DNA of 10,143 bases from Candidatus Bipolaricaulota bacterium. Lineage in GTDB: Bacteria; Bipolaricaulota; Bipolaricaulia; UBA7950; UBA9294. A program made the position numbers and the translations under genes. The stretch spans positions 1 to 10,143 of the forward strand of contig JAUWNS010000078.1 of NCBI GenBank assembly GCA_030612485.1, written 5' to 3'. How positions within the stretch are numbered: the first letter of the stretch is position 1; the number at the start of each line of letters is the position of its first letter. The notes below the pieces were generated by a model, which was not told the DNA's origin, did no database searches, and saw nothing but the letters and a program-made list of their open reading frames with translations. Below are positions 1 through 6,509 of the stretch, piece by piece.

Positions 1-582
1 ATCTACTCCGCACCTCCTGCTGCCATGTGGATGTGGGAGAAACTAATCGAGGTCGGCACACCACTCGGCCTCCTCCCCTGCGGACTCGCCTCACGCGACT
101 CCACACGCACCGAAGCAGGGCTGCCTCTCTACGGACACGAGCTGGCTGGGCATTACGCTGTTAATCCGTACGAGGCTGGGTTCGGCGCGTATGTCAAACT
201 GCACAAGCCGTTCTTCATCGGTCGGGATACCTGCGTCACCGCGTACACGAAACCCAGAAGGGAGATCGCGCGCTTCCAGGTCAACGCAGTCGGTACGCGC
301 CCGATCCACAGTGGCACGGCAGTGATCGATCGAAACGGCCTCTATCTCGGACGGGTGACGAGCTGCGTCAGCCTGGGGGAGACTCAGGTTGGCCTAGCCC
401 TTCTGGAAAAACTCGATGTCACTCCTGGCACGCCGATCACCCTCCTCAACCCACCACGCAGTGAAGGAGCAAGAACGGTCACCGCCCTCGAAGCAGGTGA
501 TCGAGTCGCCATCCCGGTTCCAGGGACGACCATCTCTCGCTTCCCTGAGAAGGCTGCCCTCCCAAAGGCAGTCGGAGAGTAA
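1..582 (+). CDS. gcvT: Aminomethyltransferase (glycine cleavage T-protein), C-terminal part
   Basis: The frame is open from the first base, so the gene starts upstream of the window; 193 codons are visible, ending in TAA. The family transfers the aminomethyl carbon of glycine, carried on H-protein, to tetrahydrofolate in the cytoplasmic glycine cleavage system. The sequence shows the T-protein hallmark [17 protein letters not shown] near visible residues 36-52, followed by [21 protein letters not shown] and the C-terminal barrel segment ([17 protein letters not shown], then [12 protein letters not shown]). Full-length GcvT is about 360-370 aa, so roughly the last half is present. The conserved R-D-x-x-R-x-E-x-G core is intact. 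The last 30 residues ([14 protein letters not shown] onward) run beyond the usual barrel end. Other folate-binding T-protein relatives, such as sarcosine or dimethylglycine dehydrogenase C-domains, are possible, but spacing and length fit GcvT best. Confidence 0.88.
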   Translation: MYSAPPAAMWMWEKLIEVGTPLGLLPCGLASRDSTRTEAGLPLYGHELAGHYAVNPYEAGFGAYVKLHKPFFIGRDTCVTAYTKPRREIARFQVNAVGTRPIHSGTAVIDRNGLYLGRVTSCVSLGETQVGLALLEKLDVTPGTPITLLNPPRSEGARTVTALEAGDRVAIPVPGTTISRFPEKAALPKAVGE

Positions 583-595
583 GGATACTTATTTT

Positions 596-728
596 ACCAC
601 GAAGGACACGAAGAGCACGAAGGAGTGAAAGAACAAAGCGCTTGATCCCACCCTTAAGCTTGGTGACATTGAAGTTCATCAAGAACCCGGCCTTTACCCC
701 CACTTCCATTCTTCGTGTCCTTCGTGGT
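596..728. repeat. Inverted-repeat element (ACCACGAAGGACACGAAG termini)
   Basis: A perfect 19-bp inverted repeat bounds this element: 596-614 on the plus strand and 710-728 as its reverse complement. A degenerate extra unit (agcacgaagg) follows the left arm. The accacgaaggacacgaag motif belongs to a class of dispersed repeats that yields spurious peptides such as HHEGHEE and TTKDTKSTKE in many uncultured bacterial genomes. The interior of about 95 bp is not random: its minus strand encodes a recognisable GxxExxY tail (separate entry). I read it as an internally deleted, MITE-like remnant of a mobile cassette. Confidence 0.75.
626..709 (-). pseudogene. C-terminal remnant of a GxxExxY-family protein
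   Basis: Read on the minus strand from 709, about 28 codons give MEVGVKAGFLMNFNV followed by TKLKGGIKRFVL. This closely resembles the extreme C-terminus of GxxExxY proteins (a PD-(D/E)XK-like family of roughly 125-150 aa), which typically ends in a G-[LF]-L-[MI]-N-F-x-V...KR-[FLM] motif. The N-terminal and central parts, including the GxxExxY motif, are absent. The frame continues through the flanking repeat without a stop (to 479), which is expected once the native stop is lost. The flanking inverted repeats match those often seen at the edges of such genes. Assigned from memory of the family; a profile search would settle it. Confidence 0.6.
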
Positions 729-787
729 GAATTCTCTTCGGCATCCGTCCCGTGCGAACGAAATGAGAAGGAACCAAAACCGCAGAA

Positions 788-816
788 TTGTCAGGTTTGC
801 AGGCGTAATCTATACT
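788..816 (+). promoter_or_regulatory. Sigma70-type promoter for the propeller-hydrolase gene
   Basis: TTGTCA at 788-793 and TATACT at 811-816 are separated by exactly 17 bp. The predicted transcription start lies near 823, about 55 nt before the ATG at 878. No other gene lies between, so it would drive the 878-3103 CDS. Confidence 0.6.
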
Positions 817-877
817 AATCTCCATAATCAAGGTGACCTGCGGCAATGTTCGTACTGCGCCTGCAAGGAGGCAATCC

Positions 878-3103
878 ATGTTTACCCAGAAGCACTCACC
901 CAGATGGATTCTCACAGTTTTTTGTACGTCTATCATGGTAGCATTTATCGCATTGCTTGCTCTCTCTCAATCCCAGGAAGACTCAAACCTCAGCCTTCCA
1001 CACGACGTCGATCGCCTGCCAAACGGGCACACCCTGATTACCACTGGAGGACCGCCGCCAGCCACTATGAGCGGAGGGAAGCGAACATCAGAGGGGAGTG
1101 CTAGCCAGATCATCGAGATTGACCGAGCAGGTCAAGTGGTCTGGTCGTTCTCGCAAGGTCTGCTCTTTGCTCACAACGCTGATCCTCTCTCCGATAATCA
1201 CATGTTAATCTCCGACACAGGGAACGACCGCGTGATCGAGATCGATGCACAGGGAAAGATCGTATGGTCGAGCGACGAGGTTTCTCTTAGCGATGGCTCC
1301 GCACTGCACTACCCCAACGACGCTAATGGACTCCCAAAAGATCACCTATTGATCACCGATCGCGACAATCACCGCGTGATCGAGATCGACCGCGCAGGAA
1401 CGATCGTCTGGCAGTTCGGCGAAACCGGAATTCTCGGGGGCGACAGGTATCACCTCAACGGTCCGCACAACGCAGACCGGCTGGAGAACGGAAACACCCT
1501 CCTTGCCGATTCCAACAACAACCGCATCCTTGAGGTCGCATCCGACGGATCTATCGTGTGGGAATACCGCCCGACTGGAACCGATACTCTCAATTGGCCC
1601 CGCGACGCCGATCGCCTCGATAACGGGAACACCTTGATCACCGACTCCCGGAACAATCGGATCATCGAGGTAACGCCGGGCGGTAACGTAGTATGGAAAT
1701 GCACCAGGACGAGATCGCCTTACGACGCCGATCGCTTGCCGAATGGGAATACCCTCATCGCCGACTCGCTCAACCATCGGGTAATCGAGGTGGACCCCTC
1801 TGGCAATATCGTCTGGGAATATCCTACACAGAGTCAATCTGTCGCTGGGTCAACCGCAAACAAGCCGCAAAACCCGGCGAAGAACGAAGTGGTTACGTCC
1901 ATCGATTCCTCGGGAATCGGGGAGATCGCGATACTTCTTAAGCTTCCGGATAGGCCTCGGTACCCAGAGGGAGCACCGGTGGTCGTAAATGTCTCCGGCT
2001 TCTTCATCGGCCAGGCAGGGTTTGATATCGAGCTGGACGCGGATCGAATCGGTGTGATCTACGTATCGTACCTGTGGCCCGGATTGAAAGACCGGCGAAC
2101 CAATGCGCAGAGCGATGGCGTCTACGACTACGGCGGACCTGATTGTTTGGCGGCACTGCGCGATGTCATCCGCTTCGCGTCCGGGGAGATTACAAACGTT
2201 GATGGACTCACCATAGGCGAACTGATCGACATCACACCACTCACCGGCAACGTAGGTCTCTACGCATTCTCCCATTCGGGGATCGTCGCCACCAACGTCC
2301 TTGCGCTGCATGGGCAGGACCTTTCCCATGTGAAGTACTTCATCGGTCGCGAGAACCCGACGATCGACGCGATGTATCCACTCGAACCAGGTTACTACAC
2401 CGACGATCGGACTCCCGTCTTCAATCCGTACTATTACCCTGAGGACTACACCCCAACGAAGATCCATATCGACTATTCGACAGCCGGCTGGCTGCAAGAT
2501 GAGGAATACCCTGATGGGAGACCCTACTTCGCCGTACCTGACGGACCCGATTACATCCTCTCCTATAAGCACCCAAGGCTATGGGGGAAGGATTACTGGT
2601 CCGCAGCGCTCACACAGGCACTCCTCGACAACGGTGCGTTGACGCGTGAGACCTGGCCGCGGAACCTGGCAACCCCCGAGGAGGCCGCTGCCAACTGGCC
2701 GTTCCGCACCACTGTGCACAACTACCCACTCCTCGCCGACGTCCTTCCCGATCTCAAGGTAATGCTCGTCTTTGCGAGTATCGATCACGTCCAGGTTGCG
2801 GTGGACAAGCCGCACATTCACCAGGCGTACGACGGATTTCACCATACGGCTGGTCTATGGTGTCGACTTAATCCAGACCCTGTCTACGTGGAGAGCCTAG
2901 CCGGACCCAGCAATGCTTTCCCCGACAACGTGGCGAACACCGAGCCGAGCGACTGGATGAACGCCCGCGCGTGGGGCTATCGTGCATCGCAAGGCTCGCA
3001 TCTGAACACTCTGGCTGCACTCGCCGCCGTCGCAGAGATGGTCGACCGTGTCAGGGCCGATAACTGGGAACCGAACCTGAGTGGTGCGCTGTTCGAGTAC
3101 TAA
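878..3103 (+). CDS. Exported six-repeat beta-propeller / alpha-beta hydrolase-like fusion protein
   Basis: This is a 741-aa protein. I chose ATG 878 over the in-frame ATG at 833 because AAGGAGG at 865-871 sits 6 nt upstream. The N-terminus (FTQKHSPRW, then about 20 hydrophobic residues) is a signal peptide or anchor with no lipobox. Residues about 38-320 hold six repeats of the type D-A-D-R-L-x-N-G-N-T-L-I-x-D-S...N-R-[VI]-I-E-V...G-x-[IV]-V-W, the arylsulfotransferase/NHL-like propeller pattern; six repeats would close a six-bladed propeller. A linker at 321-350 precedes a domain resembling an alpha/beta hydrolase: strand VVVNVSG near 370, a nucleophile-elbow candidate AFSHSG with Ser465, Asp636 in FASIDHV and His708 in QGSHLNTL. 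The elbow is non-canonical (A-x-S-x-S rather than G-x-S-x-G). Substrate is unknown; an extracytoplasmic esterase or peptidase role is inference. The gene has its own promoter and is transcribed alone. Confidence 0.82.
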   Translation: MFTQKHSPRWILTVFCTSIMVAFIALLALSQSQEDSNLSLPHDVDRLPNGHTLITTGGPPPATMSGGKRTSEGSASQIIEIDRAGQVVWSFSQGLLFAHNADPLSDNHMLISDTGNDRVIEIDAQGKIVWSSDEVSLSDGSALHYPNDANGLPKDHLLITDRDNHRVIEIDRAGTIVWQFGETGILGGDRYHLNGPHNADRLENGNTLLADSNNNRILEVASDGSIVWEYRPTGTDTLNWPRDADRLDNGNTLITDSRNNRIIEVTPGGNVVWKCTRTRSPYDADRLPNGNTLIADSLNHRVIEVDPSGNIVWEYPTQSQSVAGSTANKPQNPAKNEVVTSIDSSGIGEIAILLKLPDRPRYPEGAPVVVNVSGFFIGQAGFDIELDADRIGVIYVSYLWPGLKDRRTNAQSDGVYDYGGPDCLAALRDVIRFASGEITNVDGLTIGELIDITPLTGNVGLYAFSHSGIVATNVLALHGQDLSHVKYFIGRENPTIDAMYPLEPGYYTDDRTPVFNPYYYPEDYTPTKIHIDYSTAGWLQDEEYPDGRPYFAVPDGPDYILSYKHPRLWGKDYWSAALTQALLDNGALTRETWPRNLATPEEAAANWPFRTTVHNYPLLADVLPDLKVMLVFASIDHVQVAVDKPHIHQAYDGFHHTAGLWCRLNPDPVYVESLAGPSNAFPDNVANTEPSDWMNARAWGYRASQGSHLNTLAALAAVAEMVDRVRADNWEPNLSGALFEY
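989..1828 (+). repeat. Tandem propeller-blade repeats within the fusion gene
   Basis: Six tandem units of about 40-50 codons recur, visible even at DNA level as gacgccgatcgc..., aacgggaacaccct and atcgaggt blocks (for example around 1477-1504, 1605-1635 and 1723-1750). Blades 4-6 are the most alike, suggesting recent amplification or gene conversion; blade 1 carries an insertion (GGPPPATMSGGKRTSEGSA). These are protein repeats, not a mobile element. Confidence 0.8.
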
Positions 3104-3134
3104 CCAGTCTTTGGGGTCGGATCTTGCTGGTTAG
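3100..3134 (+). terminator. Possible hairpin at the end of the propeller-hydrolase gene
   Basis: CTAACCAG (3100-3107) and CTGGTTAG (3127-3134) are perfect 8-bp complementary arms around a 19-nt loop, overlapping the TAA stop. There is no T-tract, so this is at best a 3'-end stabilising or Rho-assisted structure. Confidence 0.3.
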
Positions 3135-3235
3135 AAGCAGTCGATCGGTTGGCCCATCAGGGCTTATTGGTAGGGCAAATGATGACTCGGATCGAGGCCC
3201 TAGGAGAAAAACACCAAAAGCAAAGATCTGACCCC
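3113..3235. repeat. Dispersed repeat element with ggggtc-agatctt ends
   Basis: The stretch between the convergent genes holds an imperfect inverted repeat: ggggtcggatctt at 3113-3125 against aagatctgacccc at 3223-3235 (12 of 13 positions). A smaller tagggc/gcccta dyad lies inside (3171-3176 and 3197-3202). The right end, 3205-3235, read on the minus strand, is a copy of the repeat found at 6314-6350 and 6646-6683. Ends of the GGGGTCAGATCTT type are common in bacterial REP-like repeats; the RAYT association is from general knowledge and no transposase is seen here. No gene is visible in 3104-3263. Confidence 0.6.
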
Positions 3236-3263
3236 GGCCCTCCCGCTTTGCGAGCGTTCACGT

Positions 3264-4052
3264 TCATCGACTAGATTGCGCGTCTGCTTGCTTGCCACCG
3301 GTCTTTTCCAGATAAGCCAATATCTCCTGTTGCTTGTCTCCCCCCACCAACTTGAGGAACAGCTCCTCCAGGCTTGCCTCCCGGTGTTCGACGAGCAGTT
3401 CTTTCACCGGTCCCACCGCCACCAACTTCCCGCGGTCGATGATCCCCACCCGATCGCAGAACCGTTCCGCAATCTCCAGGATATGCGTGGAGAGGAATAC
3501 CGTCTTACCACGGTCGGCAAGCTCGCGCAGCAGATCCCGCACCATCCGTGCCGCCGGCGGATCAAGCCCGTCGGTCGGCTCATCCAAGATCAGTACCTGG
3601 GGATCGTGGATCAGCGCCGCGGCGAGGGCGATCTTGCGCTTCATCCCCTTGGAGTAGGTGTTGATCAGATCGCCGCGTACATCGGCCAGGTCGAACAGCT
3701 CGAGCAGCCGTCTGGCCCGCTCCTCCCCTTCCCGGCGGTGGACAGACCACAGCGCACAGACCAGCTCCAAGAACTCGACCGCGTTCAGCTTGTCATACAG
3801 GAACGGATCATCGGCGACAAATCCGATACACGCCTTGGCTTGCCGCTCTTGCCCCTTGATGTCGTAACCGCAGACCTCCACCGTCCCCTGATCCGGTCGC
3901 AGGAGTCCCACCACCATCTTGAACGTCGTCGTCTTCCCGGCGCCGTTCGGGCCGAGGAAGCCGAAGATCTCCCCCGGCTGCAGTTCAAGGTCGAGGCTGT
4001 CTACCGCCAAGGTCGCGCCGTAGCGCCTGGTAAGCCCGCTCAGCTTGATCAA
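3264..4052 (-). CDS. ABC transporter ATP-binding protein (ABC-2 exporter type)
   Basis: This is a 262-aa cytoplasmic ATPase that would energise the permease encoded just upstream. Walker A GPNGAGKT is at residues 34-41, the signature YSKGM at 133-137, Walker B VLILDEPTDGLD at 153-164 and the H-loop His at 190 (FLSTHIL). The Q-loop glutamine is replaced by acidic residues (VADDPFLYDKL, 79-89), a variation seen in exporters of the CcmA/NatA-like group. The start is TTG at 4052-4050, preceded on the minus strand by AAAGGAGG. The gene begins 19 nt after the permease stop (4072), so the two are co-transcribed. A charged C-terminal tail (about 238-262) follows the nucleotide-binding domain. The substrate cannot be read from the ATPase; the neighbouring Cys-rich peptide is a candidate. 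Confidence 0.9.
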   Translation of the reverse strand: MIKLSGLTRRYGATLAVDSLDLELQPGEIFGFLGPNGAGKTTTFKMVVGLLRPDQGTVEVCGYDIKGQERQAKACIGFVADDPFLYDKLNAVEFLELVCALWSVHRREGEERARRLLELFDLADVRGDLINTYSKGMKRKIALAAALIHDPQVLILDEPTDGLDPPAARMVRDLLRELADRGKTVFLSTHILEIAERFCDRVGIIDRGKLVAVGPVKELLVEHREASLEELFLKLVGGDKQQEILAYLEKTGGKQADAQSSR

Positions 4053-4071
4053 TATTCCTCCTTTCGTTTAT

Positions 4072-5670
4072 TTACAACCATTCGATCCGCGCGAGACGGC
4101 GGGCGACGAGACGGAGAAGAAAGTAAACACCGATCGCGCAAACCGCAGACAGACTAATGGTCACTCCCGCCAAAAGCAGCGGCCGATCGCGCAGGTAGTA
4201 CACGTGGCGAAAAAGGCTGAGAAGGAGTGGTGGTGCTACAATCGCGGGCACCATTCTGCATACCCAGTCAAGAGTGGGCAGCATTGATGGATGCCGTCCT
4301 TTTGGGGAAAAGACAAGCGAATCACCCCAGAAACCAAGCGTGATCAAAGGAAATGCAGTACATGAAAGAATCATTGGAAAGAAGATTATCAATTCCCACC
4401 AAGAAGAACCCTTCCAGCAAAGAAGACCTATGTGTACTATCATAATAATCAAACTAAAGGCAGTGGCATAACTAAAGAGAACTAATACTTTGCTTTTTGC
4501 TAGTGAGAAGGTCGACAGCGGCGACAACCGCAACAGAAAGAAGGCCATTCTCTCACTCGAAAGGGTATCAGTCCCGATAAAGCCTATGCCGGTTATGCCA
4601 AACATTGCCAGTGTCAACAGCAAGACTCCTGCGGGAGGAGCTCGGTGGTCCAGAAAAAAAAAGAACACATAGGTCATTATCCCAGCTAAAGCCACCGGCT
4701 CAAGAAAGCAGCGCAAACAGAGGGAGAGGTCTTTTCGGAAAAGCGGCCAGCGGCGAAACCGAAGCGGCCCCGAAACAAAGCTGCTCTTACCAATGGAAGC
4801 CGCTTGGAAGGAAACTCCCCGGCAGATACGGCTGTAAACGGCGAGAAATAGCCCGACGAGTGCGGCTGTAGTCCCTATCAGGAGAAGGAGGTGGAAAATT
4901 ACACTGCCCAGATAAGCAAATGGATCACTACTTGCAGCGATCACCAACGGTTCGGCCGCCCAAGACGCGAGGTGAAAGAGCCGTCGCGGGAGAAGAAAGG
5001 GCGGAAGCTGTGGTAACATAGACGTTGCTGCCAGGTAGGCGACGGCTATGAGGGGAAACATCCTGTCATACCTATGGCGTATCAGTATCCGCCACAAGGG
5101 AGGAATAAACTGCACCAGAAAGACCATCAACGCAGCCAGCAACGCTCCAACAATAGTAGCCGTCAAAGAGGTAAATATGGCTACTGTAGCAAGCAACCCA
5201 AAGTAGAAGAGTATTCCATTCCCCGACCAGACCCCAATCACCACAAGAGGGGGCAGCGAGATAGCAGAGAAGAGCACTAAATTAATCAGCAAAGCGTAAG
5301 TCAGCCGAGCTCCGTATAGTTTCCACCGCGGTACCGGAGAGGCAAGAAGAAAGAGAGTCTCAGGGGTAGGAAGCAAGAACCGGAGAAAATGAACCTTGGT
5401 AGTCGCAGTGAGGGCCGCTAATGCGATCAGCATGTACCATTCCAGATAACGGGCAAACCCAGGGATTTGCAAAAGAGTGGCAGGATCATCAATAAACTCT
5501 TTCCATTCTCCCAGAAGGCGAAGGCTTTGGTATGAGGAGTAACCGGCAAATAGGATCAGGACTGCTGCTGCCAGCCACAACTCATTGATCATCTGTAGTT
5601 GCCAAGGTAGCGGGCCGCGCATCTGGCGCAACTGTTCTTTGATCCAAGCGAACAAAGATATAATCAGCAC
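4072..5670 (-). CDS. Single-chain ABC-2-like permease, about 12 membrane segments
   Basis: The frame can be extended to a TTG at 5685, but the better start is GTG at 5670-5668, with GAGGAG (5683-5678) 7 nt upstream, giving 532 aa. About 12 hydrophobic segments are visible, in two halves separated by a polar stretch near residues 285-325. Each half carries a related motif: PETLFLLASPVPRWKLYGAR (about 103-122) and SERMAFFLLRLSPLSTFSLA (about 372-391). This suggests an internal duplication, with both half-transporters in one chain. It pairs with the ATPase 19 nt downstream. The first gene upstream is the Cys-rich peptide, with an attenuator hairpin between. The C-terminal part of the gene, around 4300-4500, looks AT-richer than its neighbours, including the ATPase, hinting at a different history. 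I do not recognise a named subfamily; peptide export or self-immunity is inferred from context. Confidence 0.8.
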   Translation of the reverse strand: MLIISLFAWIKEQLRQMRGPLPWQLQMINELWLAAAVLILFAGYSSYQSLRLLGEWKEFIDDPATLLQIPGFARYLEWYMLIALAALTATTKVHFLRFLLPTPETLFLLASPVPRWKLYGARLTYALLINLVLFSAISLPPLVVIGVWSGNGILFYFGLLATVAIFTSLTATIVGALLAALMVFLVQFIPPLWRILIRHRYDRMFPLIAVAYLAATSMLPQLPPFLLPRRLFHLASWAAEPLVIAASSDPFAYLGSVIFHLLLLIGTTAALVGLFLAVYSRICRGVSFQAASIGKSSFVSGPLRFRRWPLFRKDLSLCLRCFLEPVALAGIMTYVFFFFLDHRAPPAGVLLLTLAMFGITGIGFIGTDTLSSERMAFFLLRLSPLSTFSLAKSKVLVLFSYATAFSLIIMIVHIGLLCWKGSSWWELIIFFPMILSCTAFPLITLGFWGDSLVFSPKGRHPSMLPTLDWVCRMVPAIVAPPLLLSLFRHVYYLRDRPLLLAGVTISLSAVCAIGVYFLLRLVARRLARIEWL

Positions 5671-5683
5671 CTGTCTTCTCCTC

Positions 5684-5721
5684 AAAAATCAGGATGGACG
5701 ATCATCAGTCCACCCTGATTT
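5684..5721 (-). terminator. Rho-independent terminator / attenuator between peptide and permease genes
   Basis: In minus-strand RNA the arms 5721-5708 and 5699-5686 pair over 14 bp (13 Watson-Crick and one G-U) around an 8-nt loop, immediately followed by a run of five U (5688-5684). The permease ribosome site (5683-5678) follows directly. It would end most transcripts after the peptide gene and allow limited read-through into the exporter genes. The geometry is strong; its use in vivo is inferred. Confidence 0.8.
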
Positions 5722-5756
5722 AGTTGTGTTAGCCTGCTTGCACGTTCAGTTTTTCA

Positions 5757-6092
5757 TCACCAGCATGACGCCGTACAACCTGCTGCAGCACCCGCCATGC
5801 ACGCCCCCATGCACCATCCATATGTTGGGGGCCACCACATACAAGTCTCGTAACAGATAACGAACATGTGGAGCATGCAATCATAATAGCAGCCCCAATC
5901 CAGCCTCTCCAGCGCGACCTCCCCCGGATCCAATCCCCACTCCCCGCCAACGAACTCGGAGTAGTCAAGGACCGGGGGTGCTGCGTTGCTCGGCCACGCC
6001 ACACTCCCATCGGCCGCTGGCTGCGCCGCCATGACTGCCCCCGCCATCAGGACCAATACCAACACCGCTAATAGACTGACTTTCTTTAGCAT
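5757..6092 (-). CDS. Secreted eight-cysteine peptide precursor (bacteriocin/toxin candidate)
   Basis: The precursor is 111 aa from ATG 6092, preceded on the minus strand by AAAGGAGG with 7-nt spacing, which rules out the earlier in-frame start at 6119. Residues 1-23 (MLKKVSLLAVLVLVLMAGAV then MAA) are a classic Sec signal peptide. Residues 24-64 are an acidic, proline-containing, Cys-free pro-segment. Residues 65-111 hold all eight cysteines at 68, 72, 80, 84, 94, 98, 106 and 110: two copies of C-x3-C-x7-C-x3-C separated by nine residues, with an aromatic centre (MWWPPTYGW) and a terminal Trp. The i/i+4 spacing suits disulfide-stapled helices. No known bacteriocin family is recognised. The thioredoxin-fold fragment ends 23 nt upstream and an ABC exporter follows the downstream attenuator. 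A small metal-binding or structural secreted protein is the main alternative. Confidence 0.72.
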   Translation of the reverse strand: MLKKVSLLAVLVLVLMAGAVMAAQPAADGSVAWPSNAAPPVLDYSEFVGGEWGLDPGEVALERLDWGCYYDCMLHMFVICYETCMWWPPTYGWCMGACMAGAAAGCTASCW

Positions 6093-6115
6093 TGTAATTC
6101 CTCCTTTGGGTAGAT

Positions 6116-6370
6116 TCAATCTTCTTCCGCTGCGATCGCGCGCAGCGCATCGCGTAGACTTTGTTCATCGATCTGCCCTTCTTTCATCCAGGCTATCACC
6201 CCCTTCCCGTCGATCAGGATCGTAGTTGGTGTCGCCGCCACCTTGTAGGCATCGAATGCCTGAAAATCCTCAAGGAGGAGGACCAACACCTGTCCGTCTC
6301 CCACCTCGGGCATCGACGTCAGATCTTTGTTTTTGGTGTTTCTGATACAAGAACCTGTCTGACAAATCAT
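6116..6370 (-). pseudogene. Truncated thioredoxin-fold (TlpA/redoxin-like) protein
   Basis: The 84-codon frame ends in a clear thioredoxin-fold C-terminus: the core LVLLLEDFQAFDAYKV, the cis-Pro loop AATPTT (Pro48), then ILIDGKGVIAWMKEGQID and a final helix SLRDALRAIA. The N-terminal half, with the CxxC active site expected of a disulfide oxidoreductase, is missing. Residues 1-19 come from the dispersed repeat at 6314-6350, so homologous sequence starts only near 6313, and no convincing ribosome site precedes the ATG at 6370. It lies 23 nt before the Cys-rich peptide gene in the same direction, so the intact ancestor probably was its operon partner in disulfide formation or reduction. The fold assignment is firm; substrate and subfamily are inference. 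Confidence 0.72.
6314..6350 (+). repeat. Dispersed repeat copy 1 (agatctttgtttttggtg core)
   Basis: About 37 bp, matching 6646-6683 in the same orientation at roughly 80-85% and the right end of the 3113-3235 element in opposite orientation. The shared core is cagatctttNtttttggtgt. It forms the junction where the thioredoxin-like gene loses its 5' half. Confidence 0.7.
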
Positions 6371-6382
6371 CCAGCAACTCTA

Positions 6383-6410
6383 GCGGGGGAGAGTCTTTTT
6401 CGCTCCCCGC
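6383..6410. other. GC-rich hairpin
   Basis: GCGGGGGAG (6383-6391) can pair with CTCCCCGC (6403-6410) with one bulged G, around an 11-nt loop. No T-tract follows on the plus strand, so it is not a standard terminator in that direction. It lies between the two repeat copies, in sequence otherwise without a recognisable gene (6371-6509). Confidence 0.35.
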
Positions 6411-6509
6411 TTCCGCAGCCCTCGTGCCCCCTCGAACAGGAAGGGGTAGTGATCTTTTCTCTTCTCAGTAGGCCACTCGTGTTCGCCACCGACGGCGCAC
6501 TACTCGTCC

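Noticed and set aside
694..936. 80-codon minus-strand frame ending HHEGHEEWKWG
   Set aside because: Its recognisable part is only the translated inverted repeat; the rest overlaps the promoter and start of the propeller-hydrolase gene.
989..1828. Regularly spaced repeats as a CRISPR-like or satellite array
   Set aside because: The period follows codons of propeller blades with variable unit length; it is coding repetition. No CRISPR array, tRNA or rRNA was seen in the window.
1850..2572. 240-codon minus-strand frame antisense to the hydrolase domain
   Set aside because: A shadow of the real gene caused by biased codon usage; no ribosome site or recognisable motif.
3276..4157. 293-codon plus-strand frame antisense to the ABC ATPase
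   Set aside because: The opposite strand carries all Walker and signature motifs; this frame has none and is a shadow.
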